Below are positions 29,899 through 38,652 of a stretch of DNA of 64,000 bases, piece after piece (the first letter of the stretch is position 1; each line of letters opens with the position of its first letter). The notes below the pieces were generated by a model, which saw only the letters and a list, made by a program, of their open reading frames with translations, had not been told where the DNA came from and ran no database searches. The DNA lies in the NCBI RefSeq assembly GCF_024346395.1, contig NZ_JAGQCW010000001.1:62001-126000 (forward strand), in the 5' to 3' direction. Position numbers and translations under genes: made by a program. The stretch comes from Cyanobium sp. AMD-g (lineage in GTDB: Bacteria; Cyanobacteriota; Cyanobacteriia; PCC-6307; Cyanobiaceae).

Positions 29899-31815
29899 TT
29901 GCTGCCTGCCGTCGACGAGCGCCGCTGGTTGCTGCCCACTCCGCTGGACGGTGATGACCCGGCGGCGGCCGGCCGGGATGCCGGCGGCGAGCTGCCCGAG
30001 GAACTGCTGGCGATCCTGCGGCGTCGCGGTCTGCTGACGACGGCCGCGGTGCGTGAGCTGCTCGACCCCGAGGCGGCCCCCGAGCCCGACGCCCATTTTC
30101 CCAGTCTGGAGCTGGCGGTCGAGCGGCTGGTGCGGTGCTGCCAGACGGCCGAGCCGGTGGCCATCTGCGGCGACTACGACGCCGACGGCATGACCAGCAC
30201 CGCTCTGCTGGTGGGGGTGCTGGGGCGCCTCGGCGCCCGGCCCCGGGCCGCCATCCCGAGCCGCATGGAGGACGGTTACGGCCTCAACGCGGCCATGGTG
30301 GAGCGGCTGGCGGCCGAGGGCGTACGGCTGCTGATCACCGTGGATAACGGGGTGGCCGCCATCGAGGCCCTCGAGCGCGCCGCCGCCCTCGATGTGGAGG
30401 TGATCCTCACCGACCACCACACCCTGCCTCCCCAGCTGCCGCCGCACCTGGCCCTGCTGCACCCGGCCGTCACCCCGGTTGGCTCCCCCTACCGGGGCCT
30501 GGCGGGCGTCGGGCTGGCCCATGTGCTGGCCACCGCCCTCTGCCAGCGGCTGAAGAACCGCCAGGGGCTGGAAATCGCCCTGAACCTGTTCTGCATCGGC
30601 ACCATTGCCGACATGGCGCCGCTGCAAGGGGTGAACCGCCGCTGGCTGTTGGATGGTCTGCCCCATCTCGGCTGCAGCCCCCTGCCTGGTCTGCAGGCCC
30701 TGCGCCAACTGGCGGGCCTGGAGAAGCACCGGGTCGATGCGGAGGCGGTGGGCTTCCAGCTGGCCCCCCGCATCAATGCCGTGGGTCGGCTGGGCGATCC
30801 CCAGCTGGTGGTCGACCTGCTGACCACGGAGGATCCGGAACGGGCCCTGGAGCTGGCCCGCTCCTGTGAAGCCCTCAACCGTCAGCGACGGGAACTCTGC
30901 GGTGCGATCGAGGCGGAGGCCCTGGCCCTGCTGGAGGCTGACGGTCCCCGCCGGCCCGCCTTCCTGCTGCTGGCCCAGGGCCACTGGCACCACGGCGTCA
31001 TCGGCATCGTCGCCTCCCGTCTGGTGGAACGTTTCGGCCGTCCGGTGGCCCTGCTGGCGGCGGAGGGGGGCGGTCGACTGCGGGCTTCGGTGCGGGCGCC
31101 CAAGGGCTTTGCTGTGGATGCGGCGCTGACGGCCTGCGCCGAGCTGCTGGAGCGCCACGGCGGCCATCCAGCCGCCGGTGGCTTCACGGTGCGGGCCGAG
31201 AACGTGGCCCCCCTGCAGGAACGCCTCGATGCCCTGGCCGCCATCTGGCTGGAGGCGGCGGGGGATGGGCGGGCCGTCGAACCTGAGGCACTGCTGCGGC
31301 TGGATCGCATCGATCGGGAGTTCTGGCACCACCTGCAACGGCTGGCCCCCTTCGGCATCGGCCACCCCACACCCCTGTTCTGGACCAGTCGCTGCCAGGT
31401 GGTGGAGCAGAAGGTGTTGCGTGGCGGCCACCTGCAACTGCAGCTGGCCCAGGGGGAGGCGCGGCTGCGGGCGATCGGCTGGCGCTGGCAGGGACCCAGC
31501 CAGTGGGCCGGCCCGGTGGATGTGGCCTTCCGGCTGCGCCGCGATGACTGGCAGGGGGTGGAACGGTTCCAGCTGGAACTGGAGGCGATCCGTTGCAGTG
31601 GCGGGGACGGGGTGGTGCTGCAGCGGCGGGATCGCACCTACTGGTGCCGGCGCCAGGGGGACAGCCTGGTGATTCGCAACGCTGCCGGCGAAGAGCTGCG
31701 CTCGGCCATTCATCCCGACTCCGGCACCCTCGTGGTCTCGGAGGATTCCCCCCACCCCTACGTGCAGGCACTGCTGCGGGAGGCGGCCATGGCCCTGGGG
31801 ATGGCCGCAGGATGA
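29899..31815 (+). CDS. recJ: Single-stranded-DNA exonuclease RecJ
   Basis: About 638 residues. DHH-family 5'-3' single-strand exonuclease for recombination and mismatch repair. Metal-binding motifs: CGDYDADGMTST (motif I), VDNGVAAIEAL (II), LTDHHTLPPQLP (III), the next aspartate region GTIADMAPLQG, and DHHA1-type GGHPAAGGFTV. The C-terminal OB-like domain follows. No ATG fits; I use the TTG at 29899, just before the conserved core, but the true start could lie slightly elsewhere. It shares an 88-base gap with the divergent HAD gene and overlaps the next gene by 4 bases. Confidence 0.92.
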   Translation: MLPAVDERRWLLPTPLDGDDPAAAGRDAGGELPEELLAILRRRGLLTTAAVRELLDPEAAPEPDAHFPSLELAVERLVRCCQTAEPVAICGDYDADGMTSTALLVGVLGRLGARPRAAIPSRMEDGYGLNAAMVERLAAEGVRLLITVDNGVAAIEALERAAALDVEVILTDHHTLPPQLPPHLALLHPAVTPVGSPYRGLAGVGLAHVLATALCQRLKNRQGLEIALNLFCIGTIADMAPLQGVNRRWLLDGLPHLGCSPLPGLQALRQLAGLEKHRVDAEAVGFQLAPRINAVGRLGDPQLVVDLLTTEDPERALELARSCEALNRQRRELCGAIEAEALALLEADGPRRPAFLLLAQGHWHHGVIGIVASRLVERFGRPVALLAAEGGGRLRASVRAPKGFAVDAALTACAELLERHGGHPAAGGFTVRAENVAPLQERLDALAAIWLEAAGDGRAVEPEALLRLDRIDREFWHHLQRLAPFGIGHPTPLFWTSRCQVVEQKVLRGGHLQLQLAQGEARLRAIGWRWQGPSQWAGPVDVAFRLRRDDWQGVERFQLELEAIRCSGGDGVVLQRRDRTYWCRRQGDSLVIRNAAGEELRSAIHPDSGTLVVSEDSPHPYVQALLREAAMALGMAAG

Positions 31816-33245
31816 GCCGCCATCGGTTCGGCCTGCTGCGTTCCCTCGTCCAGCTGGCGCTGCTGGGGGCCCTGGTGGGGCTGGCCTGCTGGCCCCTCAA
31901 CCGCATCGACCTGCTCCAGGACCGTTTGCTCTCGGCCCTGCCGGCGTTCAGTGGCGGACGCTGGAGCGGCCCGGGCTGGCTGCTGGCCCTGGCGCCGATT
32001 CCCCTGGTGCCCCTGCTGCTCTGGTTCCAGGGGGGCCCCTGGCGCCGTGGCGCCGGCTCGGGCATCCCCCAGGTGATCCTTTGCCTGGAGGATCCCCATC
32101 GCGGCGCCCAGTTGCTCAGCGCCGCCCCCACCGCGGAACGGCTGGGGCTCTGGACCGTGGCCAGCCTGGCCCTGCTGCCCCTGGGCCGCGAGGGCCCGGT
32201 GGTGGAGGTGGGCGCCTCGGTGGGCCAGGCCCTGCTGCGACGCTGGCCGGGCCTGCTGCACCGGACCAGCCGGGGCCATCTGCTGGCCGGTGCGGCCGGT
32301 GCCGGTCTGGCCGGTGGTTTCAACACACCCCTGATGGGGGTGATCTTCGTGGTGGAGGAGCTCACCGGCAGCTTTCAGCAGCGATTGGTGTGGCCGGCCC
32401 TGGTGTTGGCGAGCGCGGCGGCGCTGGTGAGCAACCTGGGCGGTCAGCCGATGTTCGCCCTGGGGATCAACGCCAGCCCCGTGACGGAACTCGACCAGTT
32501 GCTGTGGGCGATTCCCATCGGCCTCGGCGGCGGCCTGCTCGGTGGTGGCTTCGCCTGGCTGCTGGTGCGGTCCACGGCGATGATCACCCCCATCGCCCGC
32601 CGCTGGCCCCTGCGTCTTGGCCTGGCCGCGGGACTGGTCTTGGCCCTGCTGGCCCTGCTCACCGGCGGCGCCAGCGGCGGTGATGGCGAAGCGCTGATGC
32701 GCCTGGTCCTCGACCAGGACGCCGACACGACCCTCGACTGGCCCTGGGTGGCCCTGCTGGCCTCACGGCTGCTCGGACCGGTGCTGGCCCTGTCGGCGGG
32801 AATTCCCGGCGGCCTGATCGACCCGGCCTTTGCCCTGGGGGGCGTGTTCGGAGCGGGGGTGGTGCGGGCCCTGGCCGGCGACCCCCACCTCGGCCTGGCC
32901 CTGGGCATGGCGGCCGGACTGGCGGGGGCCACCCAGCTGCCGGTGATGACGGTGGCCTTCGCCATCCGCTTGGCGGGTGACCAGCAGCTCCTACCTGGCT
33001 TGGTGGCCGCCGCCGCCATCGCCACCTATACCGGTCAGGCGATTCAGGGCCGTCCGGTCTATCACGCCCTGGCCGACCTGCTGATGCCCGTGGGCTCAGA
33101 GGGCGCCGCGGCGGTAGTAGAGGATGAAGATCACGGCCGGACCGGCCAGGGTGATCAGGGCCAGGGCGCCGAAGTTGGAGATGAGGTGGAAGTCGATACC
33201 CATGGGGCAACAGCTGGCGAAGGGGACGATCGGCATGGAGTGTAG
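31812..33245 (+). CDS. ClC-type chloride channel/antiporter
   Basis: 477 residues, about 12-18 membrane helices. Selectivity motifs: GSGIPQ (the Ser ligand), [11 protein letters not shown] (the gating glutamate) and GIPGGLIDP in place of the usual GxFxP; Tyr is present in [10 protein letters not shown] in VVEELTG matches the internal proton glutamate of CLC-ec1, so Cl-/H+ exchange is likelier than channel activity. The transmembrane core ends near base 33,090; the last 50 residues are hydrophilic ([18 protein letters not shown]) and are coded by the strand opposite psb30. Coupled to recJ by a 4-base overlap. Confidence 0.92.
   Translation: MSRHRFGLLRSLVQLALLGALVGLACWPLNRIDLLQDRLLSALPAFSGGRWSGPGWLLALAPIPLVPLLLWFQGGPWRRGAGSGIPQVILCLEDPHRGAQLLSAAPTAERLGLWTVASLALLPLGREGPVVEVGASVGQALLRRWPGLLHRTSRGHLLAGAAGAGLAGGFNTPLMGVIFVVEELTGSFQQRLVWPALVLASAAALVSNLGGQPMFALGINASPVTELDQLLWAIPIGLGGGLLGGGFAWLLVRSTAMITPIARRWPLRLGLAAGLVLALLALLTGGASGGDGEALMRLVLDQDADTTLDWPWVALLASRLLGPVLALSAGIPGGLIDPAFALGGVFGAGVVRALAGDPHLGLALGMAAGLAGATQLPVMTVAFAIRLAGDQQLLPGLVAAAAIATYTGQAIQGRPVYHALADLLMPVGSEGAAAVVEDEDHGRTGQGDQGQGAEVGDEVEVDTHGATAGEGDDRHGV
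33096..33203 (-). CDS. psb30: Photosystem II protein Psb30 (Ycf12)
   Basis: 35 residues: a short N-terminus ([11 protein letters not shown]), one membrane helix ([18 protein letters not shown]) and the RRGAL ending. Helix-Gly-Pro followed by a basic Gly-Leu end fits Psb30/Ycf12, a single-helix photosystem II core subunit. An in-frame ATG 12 codons upstream exists but the short form matches the family. The whole gene lies opposite the 3' end of the ClC gene. Confidence 0.8.
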   Translation of the reverse strand: MGIDFHLISNFGALALITLAGPAVIFILYYRRGAL

Positions 33246-33324
33246 GTCGCCTGCGCGCCGCTTCCCAACAAGGACCTCGCAGCCGTGATCGGTTGTGATG
33301 GCTGGCCCCGGCCGTGGGGTGTGA

Positions 33325-33711
33325 GTGAATGGGACAACCTGTGGCGCTCCGTTGCCCCGATCCGAGCACTGGCACTGCATTAGCGGCTGCGGCTCCTGCT
33401 GCCGTCTTGATCCGGCCCTCAGGGGCGACGCGATCGAGGCCCTCGACCCCGAGCAGCAACAGCTCTACCTCTCGATGGTGGGTGAGGACGGCTGGTGCCG
33501 CCACTTCGACACCGGCTCCCGTCGCTGCCGCATCTATGCGGAGCGGCCCGACTTCTGCCGGGTGGATCAGCTGGTCGCCCTGTTCGGCCAGCCCGGCGAC
33601 GATCCCGAGGCCCTGGCCATCGCCTCCTGCAAGCAGCAGATCCGTGCCGAGCTGGGCGGCCGCCACACCGTGATGCACCGTTTTCTGCGGACGATCCGTC
33701 AGTCGTCATGA
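33325..33711 (+). CDS. YkgJ-family cysteine cluster protein
   Basis: 128 residues. The family's metal-binding cluster is clear: [13 protein letters not shown] near residues 18-30, then [23 protein letters not shown] and a later ASCK. Likely binds zinc or an iron-sulfur cluster; function unknown. GTG start at 33325. The stop overlaps the start of the first GDT1 half by 4 bases, so it may be cotranslated with these cation exporters. Confidence 0.88.
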   Translation: MNGTTCGAPLPRSEHWHCISGCGSCCRLDPALRGDAIEALDPEQQQLYLSMVGEDGWCRHFDTGSRRCRIYAERPDFCRVDQLVALFGQPGDDPEALAIASCKQQIRAELGGRHTVMHRFLRTIRQSS

Positions 33712-34085
33712 GCAGCACCCCCGACGCCCCCGATCAGCCCATGTCTGCGCCGGAGCCGACCGACACCCCGGCTCCCTCCAGCTGGATCACGGTGTTCCTG
33801 AGCACCGCCACCACCGTTTTCCTGGCGGAACTGGGCGACAAGACGCAGTTGGCCGCCCTGTTGCTGTCGGCCCAGTCGGGCCGACCCTTCACGGTGTTCG
33901 TGGGGGCTTCGCTGGCCCTGATCTGTTCCAGCCTGGTGGGGGTGCTGCTGGGCCGTTGGCTTTCCACCGTCATGCCCGCCCACCAGCTCGAGCGGGCGGC
34001 CGGGGTGCTGATGGTGGCCCTCGGTCTGTGGCTAGGACGGCAGGCGGTGCTGCACCTGGCGCCCCTGCATCTGCTCACCTCCTGA
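33708..34085 (+). CDS. Half-size GDT1/UPF0016 cation exporter, subunit 1
   Basis: 125 residues, three membrane helices and one copy of the family motif ELGDKTQ (TVFLAELGDKTQLAALL). Full-length GDT1/TMEM165/Mnx proteins contain two such repeats; here each half is a separate gene. Members move Mn2+ or Ca2+ out of the cytoplasm; the split Hmx1/Hmx2 pair of Synechocystis exports manganese. Residues 1-28 are a disordered Pro/Ser-rich lead. Followed after 7 bases by the partner. Confidence 0.9.
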   Translation: MSSTPDAPDQPMSAPEPTDTPAPSSWITVFLSTATTVFLAELGDKTQLAALLLSAQSGRPFTVFVGASLALICSSLVGVLLGRWLSTVMPAHQLERAAGVLMVALGLWLGRQAVLHLAPLHLLTS

Positions 34086-34092
34086 GATCCCC

Positions 34093-34401
34093 ATGCCGTT
34101 CGCCCTGCTGGCCTCCACCTTCGCCACCGTCTTTCTGGCCGAGCTCGGCGACAAGACGCAACTGGCCATCGTCAGCATCAGCGGCACCTCCAACCGGCCC
34201 GGTGCCGTCTTCGCCGGCAGTGCCACCGCCCTGGTGCTGGCCAGTCTGGTGGGGGCGGCGGCGGGGGGTTCCCTTTCCAGCGTCATCCCCACCGATGGCC
34301 TGCAGCTGGCCGCCGCCGCCGGCTTCCTGATCATCGGCAGCCGCCTGATCCTCCGTTCCGGCGCCGGGAGCAGCGAGGACGCCGACACCCCCGCTCCTTA
34401 G
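34093..34401 (+). CDS. Half-size GDT1/UPF0016 cation exporter, subunit 2
   Basis: 102 residues with the second copy of the motif (TVFLAELGDKTQLAIVS) and about three helices. It would pair with the preceding protein to form a complete transport path in which both ELGDKT motifs coordinate the ion. The acidic C-terminal tail (GSSEDADTPAP) is short. Manganese is the likely substrate by family, not shown by sequence. Confidence 0.9.
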   Translation: MPFALLASTFATVFLAELGDKTQLAIVSISGTSNRPGAVFAGSATALVLASLVGAAAGGSLSSVIPTDGLQLAAAAGFLIIGSRLILRSGAGSSEDADTPAP

Positions 34402-34541
34402 AGTCGCGGCATGACCCGTGATGGCGAGCGCCCCCTCGGGCCATCCAGCCAGCAGCGGGGTCGCCGAACCCCCGTCTCGCTCCGGACCTCCCTGGCCATC
34501 GCGCTGCTCCGGCAGCGCCCTCCCCTGCGTACCCCCATCCG

Positions 34542-36830
34542 ATGAAGTTCACGGTCGCCGACCTGCTCGACCATCTCTCCACGACCGATGCGGTGGCCCT
34601 CGCCAAGCTGGAGAAGTCGCTGGGCCTCACCACCAAGTCCTGCAAGCAGCAGCTGCGCATCGGCCTGGAGGCCCTGCAGCGTCTGGGGCTGGTGGAGGAG
34701 GACGCCGAAGGTCTGCGCGCACGCGAGACCCCTGAGTTGATCCCGGCTCGCCTGCGTTGCTCCAGCAAGGGATTCTGTTTCGCCCTGCGGGAAGACGGCG
34801 GTGAAGACATCTACATCCGTGACCACCAGCTCAACCACGCCTGGAATGGTGACCGGGTGCTGGTCAGGATCACCCGTGAGGGGGGGCGGCGCCGCTCTCC
34901 GGAAGGGGGGGTCCAGTGCATCCTCGAGCGCCACACCCCCAGCCTGCTGGCCCAGGTGGAACGCCAGGACGGGCAACTGGTCGCCGTTCCCCTTGATGAC
35001 CGGCTGCTGACGTCCGTGTCCCTGACCGAGGACGATGCGGTCCACCTCGACCCGCCTGAGGAGGCGGTGGTGGAGGTGAAGATCGACCGTTTTCCGGTGG
35101 CCCAGTTCGGTCCGGCCGGCCATGTCGCCCGCAGCCTGCCGGTGCATGGCGGTGAGGCCGCCGACACCGAACTGCTGCTGGCCAAGCACCGCCTGCAGGA
35201 ACGGCCGGCCTGTCCCCGCACCACCCTGAAGCAGCCCGTGGCCAAGGGCCGTGCCGATCTGAGCGCCTTGACGACCCTGCTGCTGGAGGCCTGGGAGGGT
35301 GCTGAGGCCCCCTGTCTACCGGCGGTGTCCCTGGAGGAGCGGGAAGGGGGCTGGCGGCTGTGGGTGCACAGCCCCGCCATCGCCGAGCGGATCGGCATGG
35401 GCAACAGCCTTGACACCTGGTTGCGGGACCAGGGTGAGGCGATCTGTGTGGGACGCCGTTGGCTTCCCCTGCTGCCCCCGGCCCTGGCCAAGGCCAGCGG
35501 TTTCCGTCCCGGTGAAAGCCAGGCGGCCGTCTCGGTGGCCCTGGACCTGGACGGGGAGGGGAACCTGGAACATTTCCGCTTCAGCCTGAGCCAGGTCACC
35601 CCCGCTGCCCGGGTCGACCGGGCCGCCATGCAGGCCCTGGCCGAGCGCAAGCCCAAGGCCCGCACCACCCCCGCGCCCCTCAAGGCCCTCAAGGACCACC
35701 TGCCGCTGCTGGAGCAACTGGTCCAGGTGAGTGGCCTGCTGCGCCAGCGGCGGCTGGCGGCCGGTTCGATTGATCTCAATCTGCCGATGCCCGCGATCGA
35801 CAGCCTGGGCGACCTGCAGGTGCCCGCGCCGGATGCGGCCCAGCAGGGCTGGCTGGTGGAACTGCCCGCCGAGGATCCTGTGGCGATCCTGCGGGAAGCC
35901 GTCCTGGTCGCCCACCGGGCCCTGGGTCGCCATCTGCTGGCCCTGGAATTGCCCGCCCTTTTTGCCCTCAACCCGGCCGCGGAAGCCACCGAGATCAACG
36001 ACGTCGCCAAGGCGGCCCTGGCCCTGGACATCCCCATGGAGCTCAGCGCCGATGGCAATGCCAGCGCTGCCGAACTGGCCGCCGTCTTCGCCGCCACCGA
36101 CCGGGGCCGTCCGTTGCAGCAGCAGCTGCGTGATGCCCTGAGGCCGGTGCAGCTGGCGCCAGAAGCCGGCCCCCATGCGGTGGCCGGCGAGGCGATCGCC
36201 CTGGCGCCCTGGTGCTGCCCTGGCCTGCACTACGCCGACCTCTGGAACCAGCAGCTGCTCGTGACCCTGCTGGTGGATGGCAAGGACCGTCCCAGCGTGC
36301 GCCACAAGATCAGCACCGACCTGGCCAGTGACACCTGCCATGGCAGCACCGACTGGCCCCTGCTCACCCCTGGCCAGCTGGCCCCCTACCAGCAGGGCCT
36401 GGAGCATGGCCTGGCCCAGCGCCTCAACGGTCGCAGCCGCTTCCTGCAGGAACTGCAGGCCGATGCCCTGGCCCTGGCCCAGGCCCGCCACACCGAGCCC
36501 CTGGTGGGCCAGACCCTGCCTGGGGTGATCAGCGGCGTGCAGAGCTACGGCTTCTTCGTCGAGGTTCCCCCGTCCCAGGTCGAGGGTCTGGTGCACGTCA
36601 GCTCCCTCAAGGACGACTGGTACGAATACCGCTCCCGCCAGAACCGCCTGGTGGGCCGCAAGTTCCGTCGCACCTACATGGTGGGGGACGGGGTGGACGT
36701 TGAGATCCAGAAGGTCGACGCCCTGCGCCATCAGATCGACCTGGCCGTGCTCCAGCCCGAGACCTTTGAGCAGGACGGTGACAACGGCCCCACGGACAGC
36801 GAGCCGGCCCTGCCCGAGAGCGAGGCCTGA
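34542..36830 (+). CDS. RNase II/R-family (RNB) protein with degenerate active site
   Basis: 762 residues. Layout: N-terminal winged-helix-like segment (1-55), cold-shock-like domain (about 65-130), RNB domain (about 225-580), C-terminal S1 domain (about 640-740, GVISGVQSYGFFVEV). Alignment by eye places LWVHSPAIAERI (273-284) on the RNB strand normally reading HIADV. Just before it, where RNB enzymes have the four metal-binding aspartates (consensus with DDA), the sequence is AVSLEEREGG. The RRY motif near the end is GLHY (561-564). It therefore probably binds RNA without, or with altered, exonuclease activity. In many bacteria the RNase R gene is essential for RNA turnover. Confidence 0.88.
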   Translation: MKFTVADLLDHLSTTDAVALAKLEKSLGLTTKSCKQQLRIGLEALQRLGLVEEDAEGLRARETPELIPARLRCSSKGFCFALREDGGEDIYIRDHQLNHAWNGDRVLVRITREGGRRRSPEGGVQCILERHTPSLLAQVERQDGQLVAVPLDDRLLTSVSLTEDDAVHLDPPEEAVVEVKIDRFPVAQFGPAGHVARSLPVHGGEAADTELLLAKHRLQERPACPRTTLKQPVAKGRADLSALTTLLLEAWEGAEAPCLPAVSLEEREGGWRLWVHSPAIAERIGMGNSLDTWLRDQGEAICVGRRWLPLLPPALAKASGFRPGESQAAVSVALDLDGEGNLEHFRFSLSQVTPAARVDRAAMQALAERKPKARTTPAPLKALKDHLPLLEQLVQVSGLLRQRRLAAGSIDLNLPMPAIDSLGDLQVPAPDAAQQGWLVELPAEDPVAILREAVLVAHRALGRHLLALELPALFALNPAAEATEINDVAKAALALDIPMELSADGNASAAELAAVFAATDRGRPLQQQLRDALRPVQLAPEAGPHAVAGEAIALAPWCCPGLHYADLWNQQLLVTLLVDGKDRPSVRHKISTDLASDTCHGSTDWPLLTPGQLAPYQQGLEHGLAQRLNGRSRFLQELQADALALAQARHTEPLVGQTLPGVISGVQSYGFFVEVPPSQVEGLVHVSSLKDDWYEYRSRQNRLVGRKFRRTYMVGDGVDVEIQKVDALRHQIDLAVLQPETFEQDGDNGPTDSEPALPESEA

Positions 36831-36837
36831 GCCGCCC

Positions 36838-37488
36838 ATGGCGCCTGCCTCGCTTCCCGTGGTGCTGGCGGTGTCCGGCGCCTCCGCCCAGCCCCTTGCC
36901 GAACGGGCCCTGCAGCTGCTGCTTGAGGACGGCCAGTCGGTCGAAATGGTGACCAGCCGCGGCGCGATCGGCGTCTGGCAGGCGGAGATGGGCCTGCGGG
37001 TGCCGTCGGAGCCCGACGCCCAGGAGCGGTTCTGGCGTGAGCGCACCGGCTGCACGACCGGCCGGCTCCACTGCCATCGCTGGAACGACCAGGCTGCCGC
37101 CATCGCCAGCGGCAGCTACCTCACCCGTGGCATGGTCATCCTGCCGGCCAGCATGGGAACGGTGGGGCGGATCGCTTCCGGGGTGGCCCTGGATCTGATC
37201 GAACGGGCGGCCGATGTCCACCTCAAGGAGGCCCGACCCCTGGTGATCGCGCCGCGGGAACTGCCATGGAACCTGGTGCACCTGCGCAACCTCACCCGTC
37301 TTGCCGAGGCCGGTGCCCGCATTGCCCCGCCGGTGCCCGCCTGGTATCACCAACCCACCACGATCAGTGAGATGGTGGATTTCCTGGTGATCCGCGTCTT
37401 CGACACGCTCGGCCTCCAACTGGGCTCCCTGCAGCGCTGGCAGGGGCCCGTGGCCTGCTCTGCTGCGGATGAAGCCTCCATCCCCTGA
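36838..37488 (+). CDS. ubiX: Flavin prenyltransferase UbiX
   Basis: 216 residues. UbiX joins dimethylallyl phosphate to FMN, making prenylated FMN for UbiD-type decarboxylases; in cyanobacteria this serves plastoquinone synthesis. Evidence: AVSGASAQPLAERALQLL at the start, SYLTRGMVILPASMGTVGRIASGVALDL with the FMN-binding serines, RPLVIAPRELPWNLVHLRN, and PAWYHQPTTISEMVDFLVIRV. Full length, 7 bases after the RNB gene. Confidence 0.95.
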   Translation: MAPASLPVVLAVSGASAQPLAERALQLLLEDGQSVEMVTSRGAIGVWQAEMGLRVPSEPDAQERFWRERTGCTTGRLHCHRWNDQAAAIASGSYLTRGMVILPASMGTVGRIASGVALDLIERAADVHLKEARPLVIAPRELPWNLVHLRNLTRLAEAGARIAPPVPAWYHQPTTISEMVDFLVIRVFDTLGLQLGSLQRWQGPVACSAADEASIP

Positions 37489-37499
37489 CGCTCCGGACC

Positions 37500-38027
37500 G
37501 TGTTGCACCGCCTGTTGCTGCTGCCCCTGCTGTCGCCGTTGCTGGCGACCCTGCTGGTGGCGGCCCTCAACCCCAGGCCCACCCTGCCCCTGCGGTTGCT
37601 CACCTGGCAGACTCCCGCGTTGCCGATCGGCCTGTGGATGGCCATCGCCGCCGGTGGTGGTGCGGCCCTGAGCGCCAGCGCCACGGCCCTGGCCCTGCGC
37701 CAGGGGGAACGGCCGTCCCTGCGCCGCACCGTGCACCGCCGTCAGGAGCGTGAGCCCTGGAGCGCGCCCTGGGGTGGCAGCAGTGAGGCGCGATCCATGC
37801 CCAGGCCCCCCAGCAGCAGCGACTTCCCAGCCGCCGCGGCGCCCGCCGGCCCCAGCCGTGCCCCAGGCGAACCTGCACCCACGGTTTCGGTGCCCTACCG
37901 CGTGCTGCACCGCCCCGAGGGCGGTGCCCCCAGGCCATTTCGTCCCGAGCCGGCCGCGGTGTCGCGCCCTGCGGCCGTGGCCACCGTTGATGACGGCTGG
38001 GGCGATGGCGATGGCGAGGAGTGGTGA
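37500..38027 (+). CDS. Small membrane protein with disordered tail
   Basis: 175 residues from a GTG. Two hydrophobic segments (LLLLPLLSPLLATLLVAAL and IGLWMAIAAGGGAALSAS) form a hairpin, followed by a 100-residue Pro/Ala/Arg-rich cytoplasmic tail ending in the acidic DDGWGDGDGEEW. The arrangement recalls LapA-like cyanobacterial proteins. Not recognised further. Lies 11 bases after ubiX. Confidence 0.75.
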   Translation: MLHRLLLLPLLSPLLATLLVAALNPRPTLPLRLLTWQTPALPIGLWMAIAAGGGAALSASATALALRQGERPSLRRTVHRRQEREPWSAPWGGSSEARSMPRPPSSSDFPAAAAPAGPSRAPGEPAPTVSVPYRVLHRPEGGAPRPFRPEPAAVSRPAAVATVDDGWGDGDGEEW

Positions 38028-38104
38028 GACCCGTCTCCACGCACACCTGAGGCTGGAGCACGCTGCCTAAAGTCCCCACACCAACGCGCCCAGGGATCGC
38101 TCCG

Positions 38105-38548
38105 GTGACCGAGACCCCCAGCAACACGCCAGCCCCTGTCGCCACCACGCCGGAGGCGAAGACAGCTGCCCCGAAGGCGAAGCCCCCCGCCCCTGAGGAC
38201 AAGCCGTTCGAGGCGTTCGTGCCGGAGCTGCTGCTGCCGGCCCTGATCAAGGAGATCGAGGCCTACGGCGGTCCCGTGCCCGAACTGGAGTTTGAACAGG
38301 GCGCCATGCCCGTCGTGGGGGCGGACTGCTGGATGGTCCGCGGCAAGCTTCCCGGCGAGCGACGTTTCTGGCTCTGCTTCACCCAGCCGGACATCAGCTC
38401 CGCCAAGACCATCGCCCTGACGGAAGGGGGTGGCAGCCCCAGCCTGCTGGAGTCGTTCCTGATCGATGAGAAGAAGATGACCCTCCAGCTGCTGGTGTCG
38501 CGGGTGGTGCAGCGCCTCAACGGCCAGAAGTGGCTCGGCCCCAACTGA
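38105..38548 (+). CDS. DUF2996 protein
   Basis: 147 residues from a GTG. The first 35 residues are Ala/Pro/Lys-rich; the domain is recognisable from FEAFVPELLLPALIKEI, LEFEQGAMPVVGADCWMVRG and RFWLCFTQPDISSAKTI. DUF2996 is found in cyanobacteria and plants, where the LPA3 protein assists photosystem II assembly. A role in thylakoid membrane protein assembly is inferred from that family. Confidence 0.85.
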   Translation: MTETPSNTPAPVATTPEAKTAAPKAKPPAPEDKPFEAFVPELLLPALIKEIEAYGGPVPELEFEQGAMPVVGADCWMVRGKLPGERRFWLCFTQPDISSAKTIALTEGGGSPSLLESFLIDEKKMTLQLLVSRVVQRLNGQKWLGPN

Positions 38549-38566
38549 GGTCCACACCGCCCAGGG

Positions 38567-38594
38567 GGCTTCACATCCGCGGCTTCACATCCGG
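38567..38594. repeat. 14-base tandem duplication before acsF
   Basis: Two adjacent 14-base units, GGCTTCACATCCGC and GGCTTCACATCCGG, differing at the last base, in the 104-base gap between the DUF2996 gene and acsF. They may be a recent slippage duplication or a tandem protein-binding site in the acsF promoter region. Confidence 0.75.
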
Positions 38595-38652
38595 ACCGAT
38601 CGCAGGGATCGATGCCTACGATGGCGGCCGAGCTCTCTGAACGTCCAGCGCG

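Noticed and set aside
34411-34545. 44-codon frame before the RNB gene, position where rpmG/rpsR often occur in other cyanobacteria
   Set aside because: The translation resembles neither L33 nor S18 and is Arg/Pro-rich; probably random.
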